A stretch of 64,000 nt of DNA from Bacteroidales bacterium (GTDB lineage Bacteria > Bacteroidota > Bacteroidia > Bacteroidales > Bacteroidaceae), in contig SUXO01000008.1 of the NCBI GenBank assembly GCA_015060885.1, positions 1-64,000 of the forward strand. The letters are read 5' to 3'. How positions within the stretch are numbered: the first letter of the stretch is position 1; every line of letters starts with the position of its first letter. Positions 38,486 to 46,515 of the stretch are shown here, piece after piece. Both the position numbers and the translations under genes were made by a program. A model generated the notes under the pieces. The model worked only from the letters and a program-made list of their open reading frames with translations. It did not search any database and had not been told where the DNA came from.

Positions 38486-40024
38486 ATGAAAAAGAATGCA
38501 ATATTGATAGTGGGGCTTGTGATGGGCATCTGTTGTGTGGGGCTGTTGTACTTGCAGCTCACATATATTGAGGCAATGGTTGGTATGCGCCGCGAACATT
38601 TCGAGGAGGGTGTAAGACGAAGCCTTTATCAGGTGGCCTATAATCTGGAACTCGAAGAGATGCGTCACTACCTCACAAAGGATATACAGAAGGATATTCA
38701 CAAGGGGCAGATAAAGGACGGTTTCCTTAAACTGGAACACAGTTATCTTGCTTCGTCCGAGGGCGGGAATGTGCTGTCGGCATTCGAATTGAAGACTTTT
38801 GTTAAGAATCCCAACCAGTCGGTTTCGCAGTTTAAAATAAATTCGAACAGGGGCAATATGTCGGTGCGCGATGCACAACGCCTCTCGATGGAGATTTTGA
38901 GCAAGCGTTATAAGTATCAGCGTGCCGTGCTCGACGAGGTGGTATACAATATGCTCTACAAGGCAAGTGAGAAACCGTTGCAGAGCAGAATAAATTTCAG
39001 CAAGCTCGACCAAAACCTCAAAGCCGAACTTGCCAACAACGGAATACTGTTGCCTTATCACTTCCGTGTGTTGCGTGGCGATTCAAAAGAGGTGTACCGC
39101 TGCTCCGACTATTCCTATGAAGAGGGTGAAAATGTATATAAGGAACTAATCTTCAAGAACGACCCTCCTGCACGTATGGGTACGCTCGAAATTAATTTCC
39201 CTACATCCATTTTGAACAAATATATATATAGTTCGGTTAAATTTATGATTCCTTCCATACTGTTCACTTTTGTTTTGTTAATAACATTCGTGATAACGCT
39301 TTATATGGCAGTAAGGCATAAAAAGATAACCGAAATGAAGAACGACTTCATAAACAATATGACTCACGAGTTCAAGACACCGATATCGACAATATCACTT
39401 GCGGCACAGATGTTGCAGGACCAGTCGGTGGCAAAGACACCCGAAATGTTCGAGCGTCTGTCGGGGGTTATATCGAGCGAGACAAAGCGTCTGCGTTTCC
39501 AGGTTGACAAGGTGTTGCAGATGTCGATGTTCGACAACAAGGACACCGCCTCGCTTAAAATGAAGGTGCTCGATGCCAATGAACTTGTAGAGGGTATTGT
39601 GAATACATTCGTGGTAAAAGTGGAGCAGAACGGAGGAACGCTCCAATGGGAACTTGATGCTACCGACCCGTTTGTGTATGTCGATGAGATGCACTTTACC
39701 AATGTGGTTTTCAACCTTATGGACAATGCCGTGAAATATCGTCGCAAGGAGGAACCCTTGAAGTTGGAGGTGCGCACCTGGAACAGTAATGGCAACTTTA
39801 TGCTCTCGGTAAAGGATAACGGAATAGGTGTCCGCCGCGAGGACCTTAAAAAGATATTTGATAAATTTTACAGAGTACACACCGGCAACGTGCATAACGT
39901 TAAGGGCTTTGGCTTGGGATTGGCCTATGTGAGGCAGATAATACAGGCGCACAAAGGCTCCATACGTGCCGAAAGCGAGCTTGGTGTGGGCACAACATTT
40001 ACAATTGTATTACCTTTAAAATAA
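38486..40024 (+). CDS. rprX: Sensor histidine kinase (RprX-like)
   Basis: Two TM helices; H-box MTHEFKTPISTISLAAQML, N-box NLMDNAVKYR, DNGIGV, GFGLGLAYV. Confidence 0.9.
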   Translation: MKKNAILIVGLVMGICCVGLLYLQLTYIEAMVGMRREHFEEGVRRSLYQVAYNLELEEMRHYLTKDIQKDIHKGQIKDGFLKLEHSYLASSEGGNVLSAFELKTFVKNPNQSVSQFKINSNRGNMSVRDAQRLSMEILSKRYKYQRAVLDEVVYNMLYKASEKPLQSRINFSKLDQNLKAELANNGILLPYHFRVLRGDSKEVYRCSDYSYEEGENVYKELIFKNDPPARMGTLEINFPTSILNKYIYSSVKFMIPSILFTFVLLITFVITLYMAVRHKKITEMKNDFINNMTHEFKTPISTISLAAQMLQDQSVAKTPEMFERLSGVISSETKRLRFQVDKVLQMSMFDNKDTASLKMKVLDANELVEGIVNTFVVKVEQNGGTLQWELDATDPFVYVDEMHFTNVVFNLMDNAVKYRRKEEPLKLEVRTWNSNGNFMLSVKDNGIGVRREDLKKIFDKFYRVHTGNVHNVKGFGLGLAYVRQIIQAHKGSIRAESELGVGTTFTIVLPLK

Positions 40025-40029
40025 AGATT

Positions 40030-40731
40030 ATGGACGAGAAACAGAGAATTTTATTATGCGACGACGATGAGAACCTCGGTATGTTGCTCCGTGAATATTT
40101 GCAGGCAAAGGGCTTCTATGTTGAATTGTGCCCCGACGGCGATGCCGGTTACAAGGCGTTCCTTAAAGGAAAATTCGACTTCTGCATCCTCGACGTGATG
40201 ATGCCCATTAAAGACGGTTTTGCTCTTGCGCAGGAAATCCGTGCGGTAAATTCGGAGATACCCATCATCTTCCTCACCGCAAAGGATATGAACGAGGATA
40301 TTCTCAAAGGTTTCAAGATTGGTGCCGATGACTATATAACAAAGCCTTTCAGAATGGAGGAGTTGGTATTGCGCATCGAAGCTATCCTGCGTCGTGTGAG
40401 CGGCAAGAAGTACAAGAACAAGACGCTGTATAATATCGGCAGTTTCCAGTTCGATACACAGAAACAGTTGCTCACCATCGGCGACCAACAGACAAAGCTC
40501 ACTACAAAGGAGTCGGAACTGTTGAGCCTGCTGTGCGCCCACGCCAACGAGATTCTGCAACGCGATTTTGCACTTAAAACCGTGTGGACCGACGACAACT
40601 ACTTCAATGCCCGCAGTATGGATGTATATATCACAAAGTTGCGTAAGCATTTGAAGGCCGACAGTTCAATCGAGATTATAAATATCCACGGCAAGGGTTA
40701 CAAACTCATTGCTCCCGAAGTGGAGGCGTAA
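40030..40731 (+). CDS. rprY: OmpR-family response regulator (RprY-like)
   Basis: Receiver LLCDDDENLG/CILDVMMP/FLTAKD; C-terminal winged helix with SMDVYITKLRKHL...IHGKGYKL. Confidence 0.92.
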   Translation: MDEKQRILLCDDDENLGMLLREYLQAKGFYVELCPDGDAGYKAFLKGKFDFCILDVMMPIKDGFALAQEIRAVNSEIPIIFLTAKDMNEDILKGFKIGADDYITKPFRMEELVLRIEAILRRVSGKKYKNKTLYNIGSFQFDTQKQLLTIGDQQTKLTTKESELLSLLCAHANEILQRDFALKTVWTDDNYFNARSMDVYITKLRKHLKADSSIEIINIHGKGYKLIAPEVEA

Positions 40732-40746
40732 TAACCCTGTCGCAGT

Positions 40747-40794
40747 ATATAATAAAAGGAGCTGTTTCAAACGAAACAGCTCCTTTTATTATAT
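40747..40794. terminator. Bidirectional terminator between rprY and the small membrane protein gene
   Basis: 22-bp perfect stem ATATAATAAAAGGAGCTGTTTC-AAAC-GAAACAGCTCCTTTTATTATAT. Confidence 0.9.
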
Positions 40795-40803
40795 TTCCCT
40801 TTT

Positions 40804-40983
40804 TTACTCTTCCAAAGATTTTTTACCGGCAATGATGTAGGTGATGAATCCTATAATCATTACTGCGTATGTGCTTACGTTAAGGGAGTTGATGTTGTTC
40901 CAACCGCAGAAATGGCTCAAAATAAGAACCAATGCTCCGATAAGAATCAATGCAAGACCGAGATATTTGACTTTTGTTGCCAT
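40804..40983 (-). CDS. 59-aa small membrane protein
   Basis: MATKVKYLGLALILIGALVLILSHFCGWNNINSLNVSTYAVMIIGFITYIIAGKKSLEE; two predicted TM helices; missed by the ORF track because of length. Confidence 0.75.
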   Translation of the reverse strand: MATKVKYLGLALILIGALVLILSHFCGWNNINSLNVSTYAVMIIGFITYIIAGKKSLEE

Positions 40984-41155
40984 AATTATATAATTTTATT
41001 TTATTTATTTCTGCTTTTCGTGCAAAGTAACATATAAATATTTAGAGTATAAAATTTTTTATGCAAAAAAACGTGCATTTCCCGCAATTTTGGAAAAAAT
41101 AAATACAACGTGTAGCCGCTTTGCCGCCTGTTTTTGAAAAACAGAGGCCTAAAAC

Positions 41156-41186
41156 TTTGGTAATTGAAAAATTATCTCTATCTTTG
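41156..41186 (+). promoter_or_regulatory. Bacteroidota-type promoter for rpsF-rpsR-rplI
   Basis: TTTG N19 TATCTTTG upstream of rpsF. Confidence 0.65.
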
Positions 41187-41233
41187 CACCCGCGTTTAGA
41201 TAAACGAATGTTTAACCAATTTATTAATTAAAA

Positions 41234-41575
41234 ATGAATCAATACGAAACCGTTTTCATTTTAACTCCCGTTTTGTCTGATGCACAGATGAAGGAAGCGG
41301 TAGAGAAGTTCAAAGGCATTCTCACTGCTGAAGGTGCAGAAATCATCAATGAGGAGAATTGGGGTCTTAAAAAGCTTGCTTACCCCATTGAGAAGAAGTC
41401 AACAGGCTTCTATGTGATGTTCGAGTTCAATGCAGAGCCCAAAGTTATTGCAAAGTTGGAGTTGCAGTACCGTCGCGACGAGCGCGTTATCCGCTCTTTG
41501 GTTGTGAAATTGGACAAGTATGCTGCAGAGTATGCTGCTAAAAGAAGAAATCTTAAAGGTAATAAGGAGAATTAA
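41234..41575 (+). CDS. rpsF: 30S ribosomal protein S6
   Basis: [16 protein letters not shown]...; followed by rpsR and rplI. Confidence 0.96.
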   Translation: MNQYETVFILTPVLSDAQMKEAVEKFKGILTAEGAEIINEENWGLKKLAYPIEKKSTGFYVMFEFNAEPKVIAKLELQYRRDERVIRSLVVKLDKYAAEYAAKRRNLKGNKEN

Positions 41576-41577
41576 TT

Positions 41578-41847
41578 ATGGCACAGACACCTTCAGAAAT
41601 AAGATATTTGACACCTCCCACAGTTGATGTCCAGAAGAAAAAATATTGCCGTTTCAAAAAGAACGGTATAAAGTATATCGATTACAAGGATCCCGAATTC
41701 TTGAAGAAATTCTTGAACGAGCAGGGTAAGCTTCTTCCCCGTCGCATCACAGGTACTTCTTTGAAGTTCCAGCGTCGTATTGCTCAGGCTGTTAAGCGCG
41801 CACGTCACTTGGCATTGCTGCCTTTCGTAACTGATATGATGAAATAA
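41578..41847 (+). CDS. rpsR: 30S ribosomal protein S18
   Basis: [18 protein letters not shown]...[31 protein letters not shown]. Confidence 0.96.
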   Translation: MAQTPSEIRYLTPPTVDVQKKKYCRFKKNGIKYIDYKDPEFLKKFLNEQGKLLPRRITGTSLKFQRRIAQAVKRARHLALLPFVTDMMK

Positions 41848-41862
41848 TAAGGAGGAATAATT

Positions 41863-42312
41863 ATGGAGCTAATATTGAAAGAAGACGTAATCAACCTTGG
41901 TTACAAAAACGATATCGTTAAGGTAAAAGACGGTTATGGCCGTAATTATTTGATTCCCACCGGCAAAGCTGTTGTTGCAACAGAGTCGGCAAAGAAAGTA
42001 CTTGCAGAGAACCTTCGTCAGAGCGCTCACAAGCTTGCCAAAATTAAGGCAGATGCAGAGGAGCTTGCAAAGAAGATGGAGGGTATTTCACTCACAATCC
42101 CCACAAAGGTAAGTGCAACAGGTACAATCTTTGGTTCAGTTGGTGCTATACAGATAGCAGAGGAACTTGCTAAACTCGGTTTCGAAATCGACCGCAAGAT
42201 CATCGCTGTTGAGGCAGCAAAAGAGATCGGTGACTACACAGCTACCGTTCGTCTGCACAAAGAGGTTGCCGTTAAGGTTGCCTACAAAGTTGTAGCAGAG
42301 GCTGCTGAATAA
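41863..42312 (+). CDS. rplI: 50S ribosomal protein L9
   Basis: MELILKEDVINLGYKNDIVKVKDGYGRNYLIPTGKAV. Confidence 0.96.
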   Translation: MELILKEDVINLGYKNDIVKVKDGYGRNYLIPTGKAVVATESAKKVLAENLRQSAHKLAKIKADAEELAKKMEGISLTIPTKVSATGTIFGSVGAIQIAEELAKLGFEIDRKIIAVEAAKEIGDYTATVRLHKEVAVKVAYKVVAEAAE

Positions 42313-42338
42313 TAGTAGAGTAACTTCATTCAACATAG

Positions 42339-42373
42339 AATTAAGCGAGGAATTTCCTCGCTTAATTTTTTTT
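42339..42373 (+). terminator. Intrinsic terminator after rplI
   Basis: AATTAAGCGAGGAA/TTCCTCGCTTAATT followed by a T run. Confidence 0.88.
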
Positions 42374-42409
42374 GTATGGTAGCTAATGTTGCTCCAATTC
42401 AATTTTACT

Positions 42410-42910
42410 TAATTTTACTGCAAAAAAAATAGGCTCAGTAGCAAAAAGGTGTGGGCACTCTATATACGATACTAAACATTCTTGCTTTTGACTTCTCGGT
42501 GTTATTTGTCGGTTATTCTCTCATTGGAAATATATCTTTTCTGTTCTTTGTCGCGCAAAGAACCAAACGCCCGGCACGCGAGAAAAATCAGTCGCTCGGT
42601 TCTTTGTTCACGTCGCCGAAAGGCGAACCCTCAGTCGAACCTCCCTTGCCGTGTTTATCTTTCTCACATTTGCAGGGTGCTGCGGGACTTCCTCAGTTAG
42701 TTGCCTTGCGGCACCTAACTCACGGGCAAACATTCCTCGCACTCTCTCCTGCAAATGCTCGGATAAACACTATGATTTTAACGGTGCCGGTTTCTTTTTT
42801 CGAATTACCATTGCAGGAGATAATTCGTTATACAAAGGGCAGCGTGAGGGAGCACAACTTATTAAAGTATCAATTTGTCCACACTAAATTTCTACTGCAA
42901 AAAAAATAAG
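42410..42910. repeat. Interval bounded by imperfect direct repeats and carrying dispersed repeat copy C
   Basis: AATTTTACTGCAAAAAAAATAGG (42411) and AAATTTCTACTGCAAAAAAAATAAG (42886) flank about 450 bp; core GACTTCTCGGTGTTATTTGTCGGTTATTCTCTCA at 42489-42523 and hairpin GTTCTTTGTCGCGCAAAGAAC at 42543-42563. Confidence 0.6.
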
Positions 42911-43008
42911 TTCTTGTGAACAATATTTTCTCTGTGATGTTCTATGTATAAATGACAGCAACTTGATTTCTATATAAAAAACTTTTTCTTAATCATTCAA
43001 TTCCCCCG

Positions 43009-43038
43009 GCAGCCCCCTGTAGTGATACACGGGGCTGC
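43009..43038 (+). terminator. Terminator-like hairpin upstream of the riboswitch
   Basis: GCAGCCCC...GGGGCTGC with inner TGTA/TACA, followed by ATTCTTTTT. Confidence 0.5.
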
Positions 43039-43055
43039 ATTCTTTTTGGAAAAAG

Positions 43056-43086
43056 TTGCATAAGTGTTTCAAATGTTTTACCTTTG
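43056..43086 (+). promoter_or_regulatory. Bacteroidota-type promoter for the cobalamin-uptake operon
   Basis: TTG N20 TACCTTTG immediately upstream of the riboswitch. Confidence 0.6.
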
Positions 43087-43094
43087 CCGGTGGA

Positions 43095-43265
43095 TAAAGG
43101 TGTAACCCACCCCTTTACGGGTGGTGTTAGTAAAAGGGAATCCGGTTAAAATCCGGAGCTATACCCGTAGCTGTGTGTCCATAATTGTTTCCGGTAATCT
43201 TTTTAGCCACTGTCGCTTGGCGATGGGAAGGCAACCGAAAACGGACAAGCCAGAAAACCTGCCTT
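43095..43265 (+). promoter_or_regulatory. Cobalamin (B12) riboswitch
   Basis: AAAAGGGAATCCGGTTAAAATCCGGAGCT, GCCACTGTCGCTTGGCGATGGGAAGGC and AAGCCAGAAAACCTGCC (B12-box-like) blocks in canonical order. Confidence 0.93.
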
Positions 43266-43319
43266 TTCCTTTTGTGTATTATGCAATGCCTCGGGTAAAG
43301 GCTTGGTAAACCTTTTTTT

Positions 43320-45311
43320 ATGCAAATAAATCTTTTGAAAATTTTGCCATGTGCGCTGTGCATATGGTTTTTGTGTGGGCACTCCGCAAAAGCACAGGTT
43401 GCCGACTCTCTCTCTTCGCGCAGGCTCGAAGAGCTGGAAGTTGTGAGCAATGCCGTTGTGAGTGCCAGCGATGCTTCTGTACCGGTACAGTCGATGAGCA
43501 GCGACGATATTGAACGTTTGGGACTTGTTAATGCAGCCGATGCTGTGAAACGTATGTCGGGAGCCCAGGTGCAGGACTATGGCGGTATCGGCGGCCTTAA
43601 AACCGTGTCGTTGAGAGGGCTTGGAGCCAATCATACCGCAGTGGGGTACGACGGTGTTGCCGTCTCCGAAGCAAATAGCGGGCAGGTCGACATAGGCCGT
43701 TTCGGGCTCGATAATGTGGAGATGCTCTCCCTTGTTGTCGGGCAGGCCGACGATATCTTTATGCCGGCACGCTTTTACGCTTCGGCGGGAATGCTCAACA
43801 TAACCACAAAACGCCCCTCGGACACAAGTACAATGGTGAAGGCGCAAGGCGGCTCGTTCGGCTTTGCCGGCCTGTCGGCAAGGCGCGAAAGGGTGTTCGG
43901 TCGCGGGTGGAGCTATTCGGCTTTTCTCAATGCCCAGCGTGCCGACGGTGATTATCCTTTTGAACTTGTGAACGGCAGTGTTGCCACAAAGGAGAAGCGC
44001 AAGGATAGCGATGTGGAGAGCCTTAATGCCGAACTTAACCTGTACGGTGATTTCGGTTCCCGCGGCAACGTAGCTGCAAAGGTCTATTATTACAAATCGG
44101 AACGTGGCCTTCCGGGAGCCGTAAACCTTTATAAGAAGAACAATAGCGAGAGGCTGTGGAACGATGATTTCTTTGTACAGGCAAAATATAAGCTGCCGGT
44201 TACGGAGCGTTTGCTTGTGCAGGCTTTGGCAAAGTACAACTACTCCTTCTCGCGTTATGTCGAGGAGAACAGGAATTATGCAGGCGGCAGCCAGACCGAC
44301 AAGAATACCCAACACGACTATTATGCCTCGCTTGGAGCGCATTACACCATAGCAAAGAGCATCTCGGTGGCACTGACAAGCGATGTTACTCATTCGGCTT
44401 TGCGAAACAACTTCATAGATGGCAACGAGCCGCAGCGTTTGAACTCCCAGACAGTGCTTGCAGCGCAATATAAGAGTACATTGTTCACGGCAACAGCAAG
44501 TCTGCTTGCCACCTATATGAAAGATAGTTTCAAGGATAAGAGTAAGGCGGCTGAAAATAAACGGCTGTCGCCGGCTTTGTCGTTCTCTTGGCAACCGTTG
44601 CCCAGTTTCCCATTGCGTTTGAGAGCTTCGTTTAAGGACGGCTTCCGTGTTCCCACCTTTGCCGACCTTTACTATTTGCGTATGGGTAACACCGGGTTGA
44701 AACCCGAACGCGCATCGCAATACAATGTCGGTATCACCTGTTCGACGGCAGTCGGCAGTGCCGGTTATATCTCATTGTCGGTCGACGGTTACTATAACAA
44801 GGTTAAGGATAAGATTGTGGCACTCCCCACAATGTATGTGTGGCGTATGCAGAACTATGGTCGTGTGCGTATGAAGGGTGTCGATGTGAACTTGTCCGCC
44901 GAGGTCGCTCTGCCTGCCGATATCTCTCTGCTGCTCGATGCAACATACAGCTATCGCCACACGGTCGACTATACCAACCCGGAATCGAAAAATTACGGGC
45001 ACCAGATTCCTTACGCACCGCGTAACACAGGCAATTTCTCGCTGACACTCAATAACAGGTGGGTGAATATCTCCTGTCTTTTCACTGTCGTGGGCAAGCG
45101 TTATATGTTGCCGCAAAATATTGTGGAGAATGAAATCCCCTCTTATGTGGAGCATTCCGTTTCGGCCAATAGGGAGTTCGGGCTCGGTCGCGGTATCCGT
45201 TTGCGCGTGCAGGGCGAACTGCTCAATGTGGCCGACAGGAATTACGATATAATACGCTATTATCCTATGCCGGGGCGTTCCTGGCGTATTTCGGCTTGTT
45301 TGACATTCTAA
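43320..45311 (+). CDS. btuB: TonB-dependent receptor, BtuB-like (cobalamin uptake)
   Basis: Plug domain (DAVKRMSGAQVQDYGGIGGLKTVSLRGLGANHTAVGYDGV), C-terminal beta-barrel; directly downstream of the cobalamin riboswitch. Confidence 0.87.
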   Translation: MQINLLKILPCALCIWFLCGHSAKAQVADSLSSRRLEELEVVSNAVVSASDASVPVQSMSSDDIERLGLVNAADAVKRMSGAQVQDYGGIGGLKTVSLRGLGANHTAVGYDGVAVSEANSGQVDIGRFGLDNVEMLSLVVGQADDIFMPARFYASAGMLNITTKRPSDTSTMVKAQGGSFGFAGLSARRERVFGRGWSYSAFLNAQRADGDYPFELVNGSVATKEKRKDSDVESLNAELNLYGDFGSRGNVAAKVYYYKSERGLPGAVNLYKKNNSERLWNDDFFVQAKYKLPVTERLLVQALAKYNYSFSRYVEENRNYAGGSQTDKNTQHDYYASLGAHYTIAKSISVALTSDVTHSALRNNFIDGNEPQRLNSQTVLAAQYKSTLFTATASLLATYMKDSFKDKSKAAENKRLSPALSFSWQPLPSFPLRLRASFKDGFRVPTFADLYYLRMGNTGLKPERASQYNVGITCSTAVGSAGYISLSVDGYYNKVKDKIVALPTMYVWRMQNYGRVRMKGVDVNLSAEVALPADISLLLDATYSYRHTVDYTNPESKNYGHQIPYAPRNTGNFSLTLNNRWVNISCLFTVVGKRYMLPQNIVENEIPSYVEHSVSANREFGLGRGIRLRVQGELLNVADRNYDIIRYYPMPGRSWRISACLTF

Positions 45312-45321
45312 AACCATAAAT

Positions 45322-46395
45322 ATGAAAAAGACAATTATCAAATTCTTTGCAGCAATGGTTGCATTTGGTTTTACCGCTTGCAGCGGTGACGACGAAACAC
45401 CGTTTATACCTTCAACAGGCTTACCTTTGCACGAACTGTCGACTCCCCGTTATATGGAATCGCACGGCGGCAAGGTGTATGCCACATTTTTCAGCGGCCA
45501 CGTAGCGCGCATAGATACCGTTTCCTTGACTGTTGATGGAATGGTGGCTGTGGGCCGTAATCCCGAGAAACTCACGGTTTCGGGCGAAAAACTCTTTGTC
45601 GCAAACTCCGGCGGCCTGGGTTGGAACTCCTCGCTTGGTTACGACAAGACCGTTTCGGTGATAGATATTCCAACATTTATTGAAGAGGCAAAGATTGATG
45701 TGGCTGCGAACCCTGCAAATATCCTGTCGGCCACCGACGGCTCACTCTTCCTTGTTTCGTGGGGCAATTACCAGGACGTACCCAATACGTTGCAGAAAAT
45801 AGACCCATCGACATACGATGTTGCCGATATCTCATCTGTTGCCAATATGAGCGAGATGTGTTATCTGAACGGTTCGCTCTATGGCCTTCTCTCAGAGTAC
45901 GATGAAAATTGGAACAATACAATAACATATAAAAAATATAATACTGTTACGGGGGCGGCATCATCGGGCTGGATAACCGACGGCACAACCATTCCCAACC
46001 CCTATAAGGTATTTACTGACGGCAAATATCTGTGTATCTCCACATCTGATTATGTGAATACCGGCGATGTCTATCTTTTTACCGAGGCAGGTACATTGGC
46101 TGCAAAGTTCGGTGCGGGAATGGGGCCGCGCAAGGCTGTGAACTTAAAGAACAGGGTATATGTGCTGAACGAGGGATTGGAAAATACAAATAATGCCTCG
46201 CTCACAATGTACAATGTTGCCGATGGCGCGGTTACAAACAACTGTTTCAAGGCTGTCAACGGCGGTGTTGGCATAGGTGATGTAGCCAATGACATCATTG
46301 TCTATGGCAGCAAGATGTATATATCTGTCTCGGCCGACAATATTATATGGGTTACTGACCTCAATGCGAAGATTATAGGTAAAATAGAACTTTAA
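45322..46395 (+). CDS. btuG: Surface lipoprotein, seven-bladed beta-propeller, BtuG-like
   Basis: Lipoprotein signal FGFTACSGDDE; YncE/propeller-like repeats; position directly after the btuB-like gene. Confidence 0.75.
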   Translation: MKKTIIKFFAAMVAFGFTACSGDDETPFIPSTGLPLHELSTPRYMESHGGKVYATFFSGHVARIDTVSLTVDGMVAVGRNPEKLTVSGEKLFVANSGGLGWNSSLGYDKTVSVIDIPTFIEEAKIDVAANPANILSATDGSLFLVSWGNYQDVPNTLQKIDPSTYDVADISSVANMSEMCYLNGSLYGLLSEYDENWNNTITYKKYNTVTGAASSGWITDGTTIPNPYKVFTDGKYLCISTSDYVNTGDVYLFTEAGTLAAKFGAGMGPRKAVNLKNRVYVLNEGLENTNNASLTMYNVADGAVTNNCFKAVNGGVGIGDVANDIIVYGSKMYISVSADNIIWVTDLNAKIIGKIEL

Positions 46396-46409
46396 CATTA
46401 ATATGTCAC

Positions 46410-46447
46410 ACAAAAAATCCCAAACGATACAGTTTGGGATTTTTTGT
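46410..46447. terminator. Intrinsic terminator after the btuB-btuG-like pair
   Basis: ACAAAAAATCCCAAAC-GATACA-GTTTGGGATTTTTTGT 16-bp stem. Confidence 0.9.
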
Positions 46448-46515
46448 TTTGTCGGTCCGGTTTTTCGGAGTGTTGTGCGTGACATTCAATAATAATTCTT
46501 ATCTTCGCCTTTGAT

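Noticed and set aside
42451-42909. 152-aa ORF after rplI
   Set aside because: Covers dispersed repeat copy C and the direct-repeat-bounded block; translation looks random.
43203-44720. 505-aa ORF antisense to the btuB-like gene and riboswitch
   Set aside because: Overlaps a canonical riboswitch and a TonB receptor on the opposite strand; no motif support.
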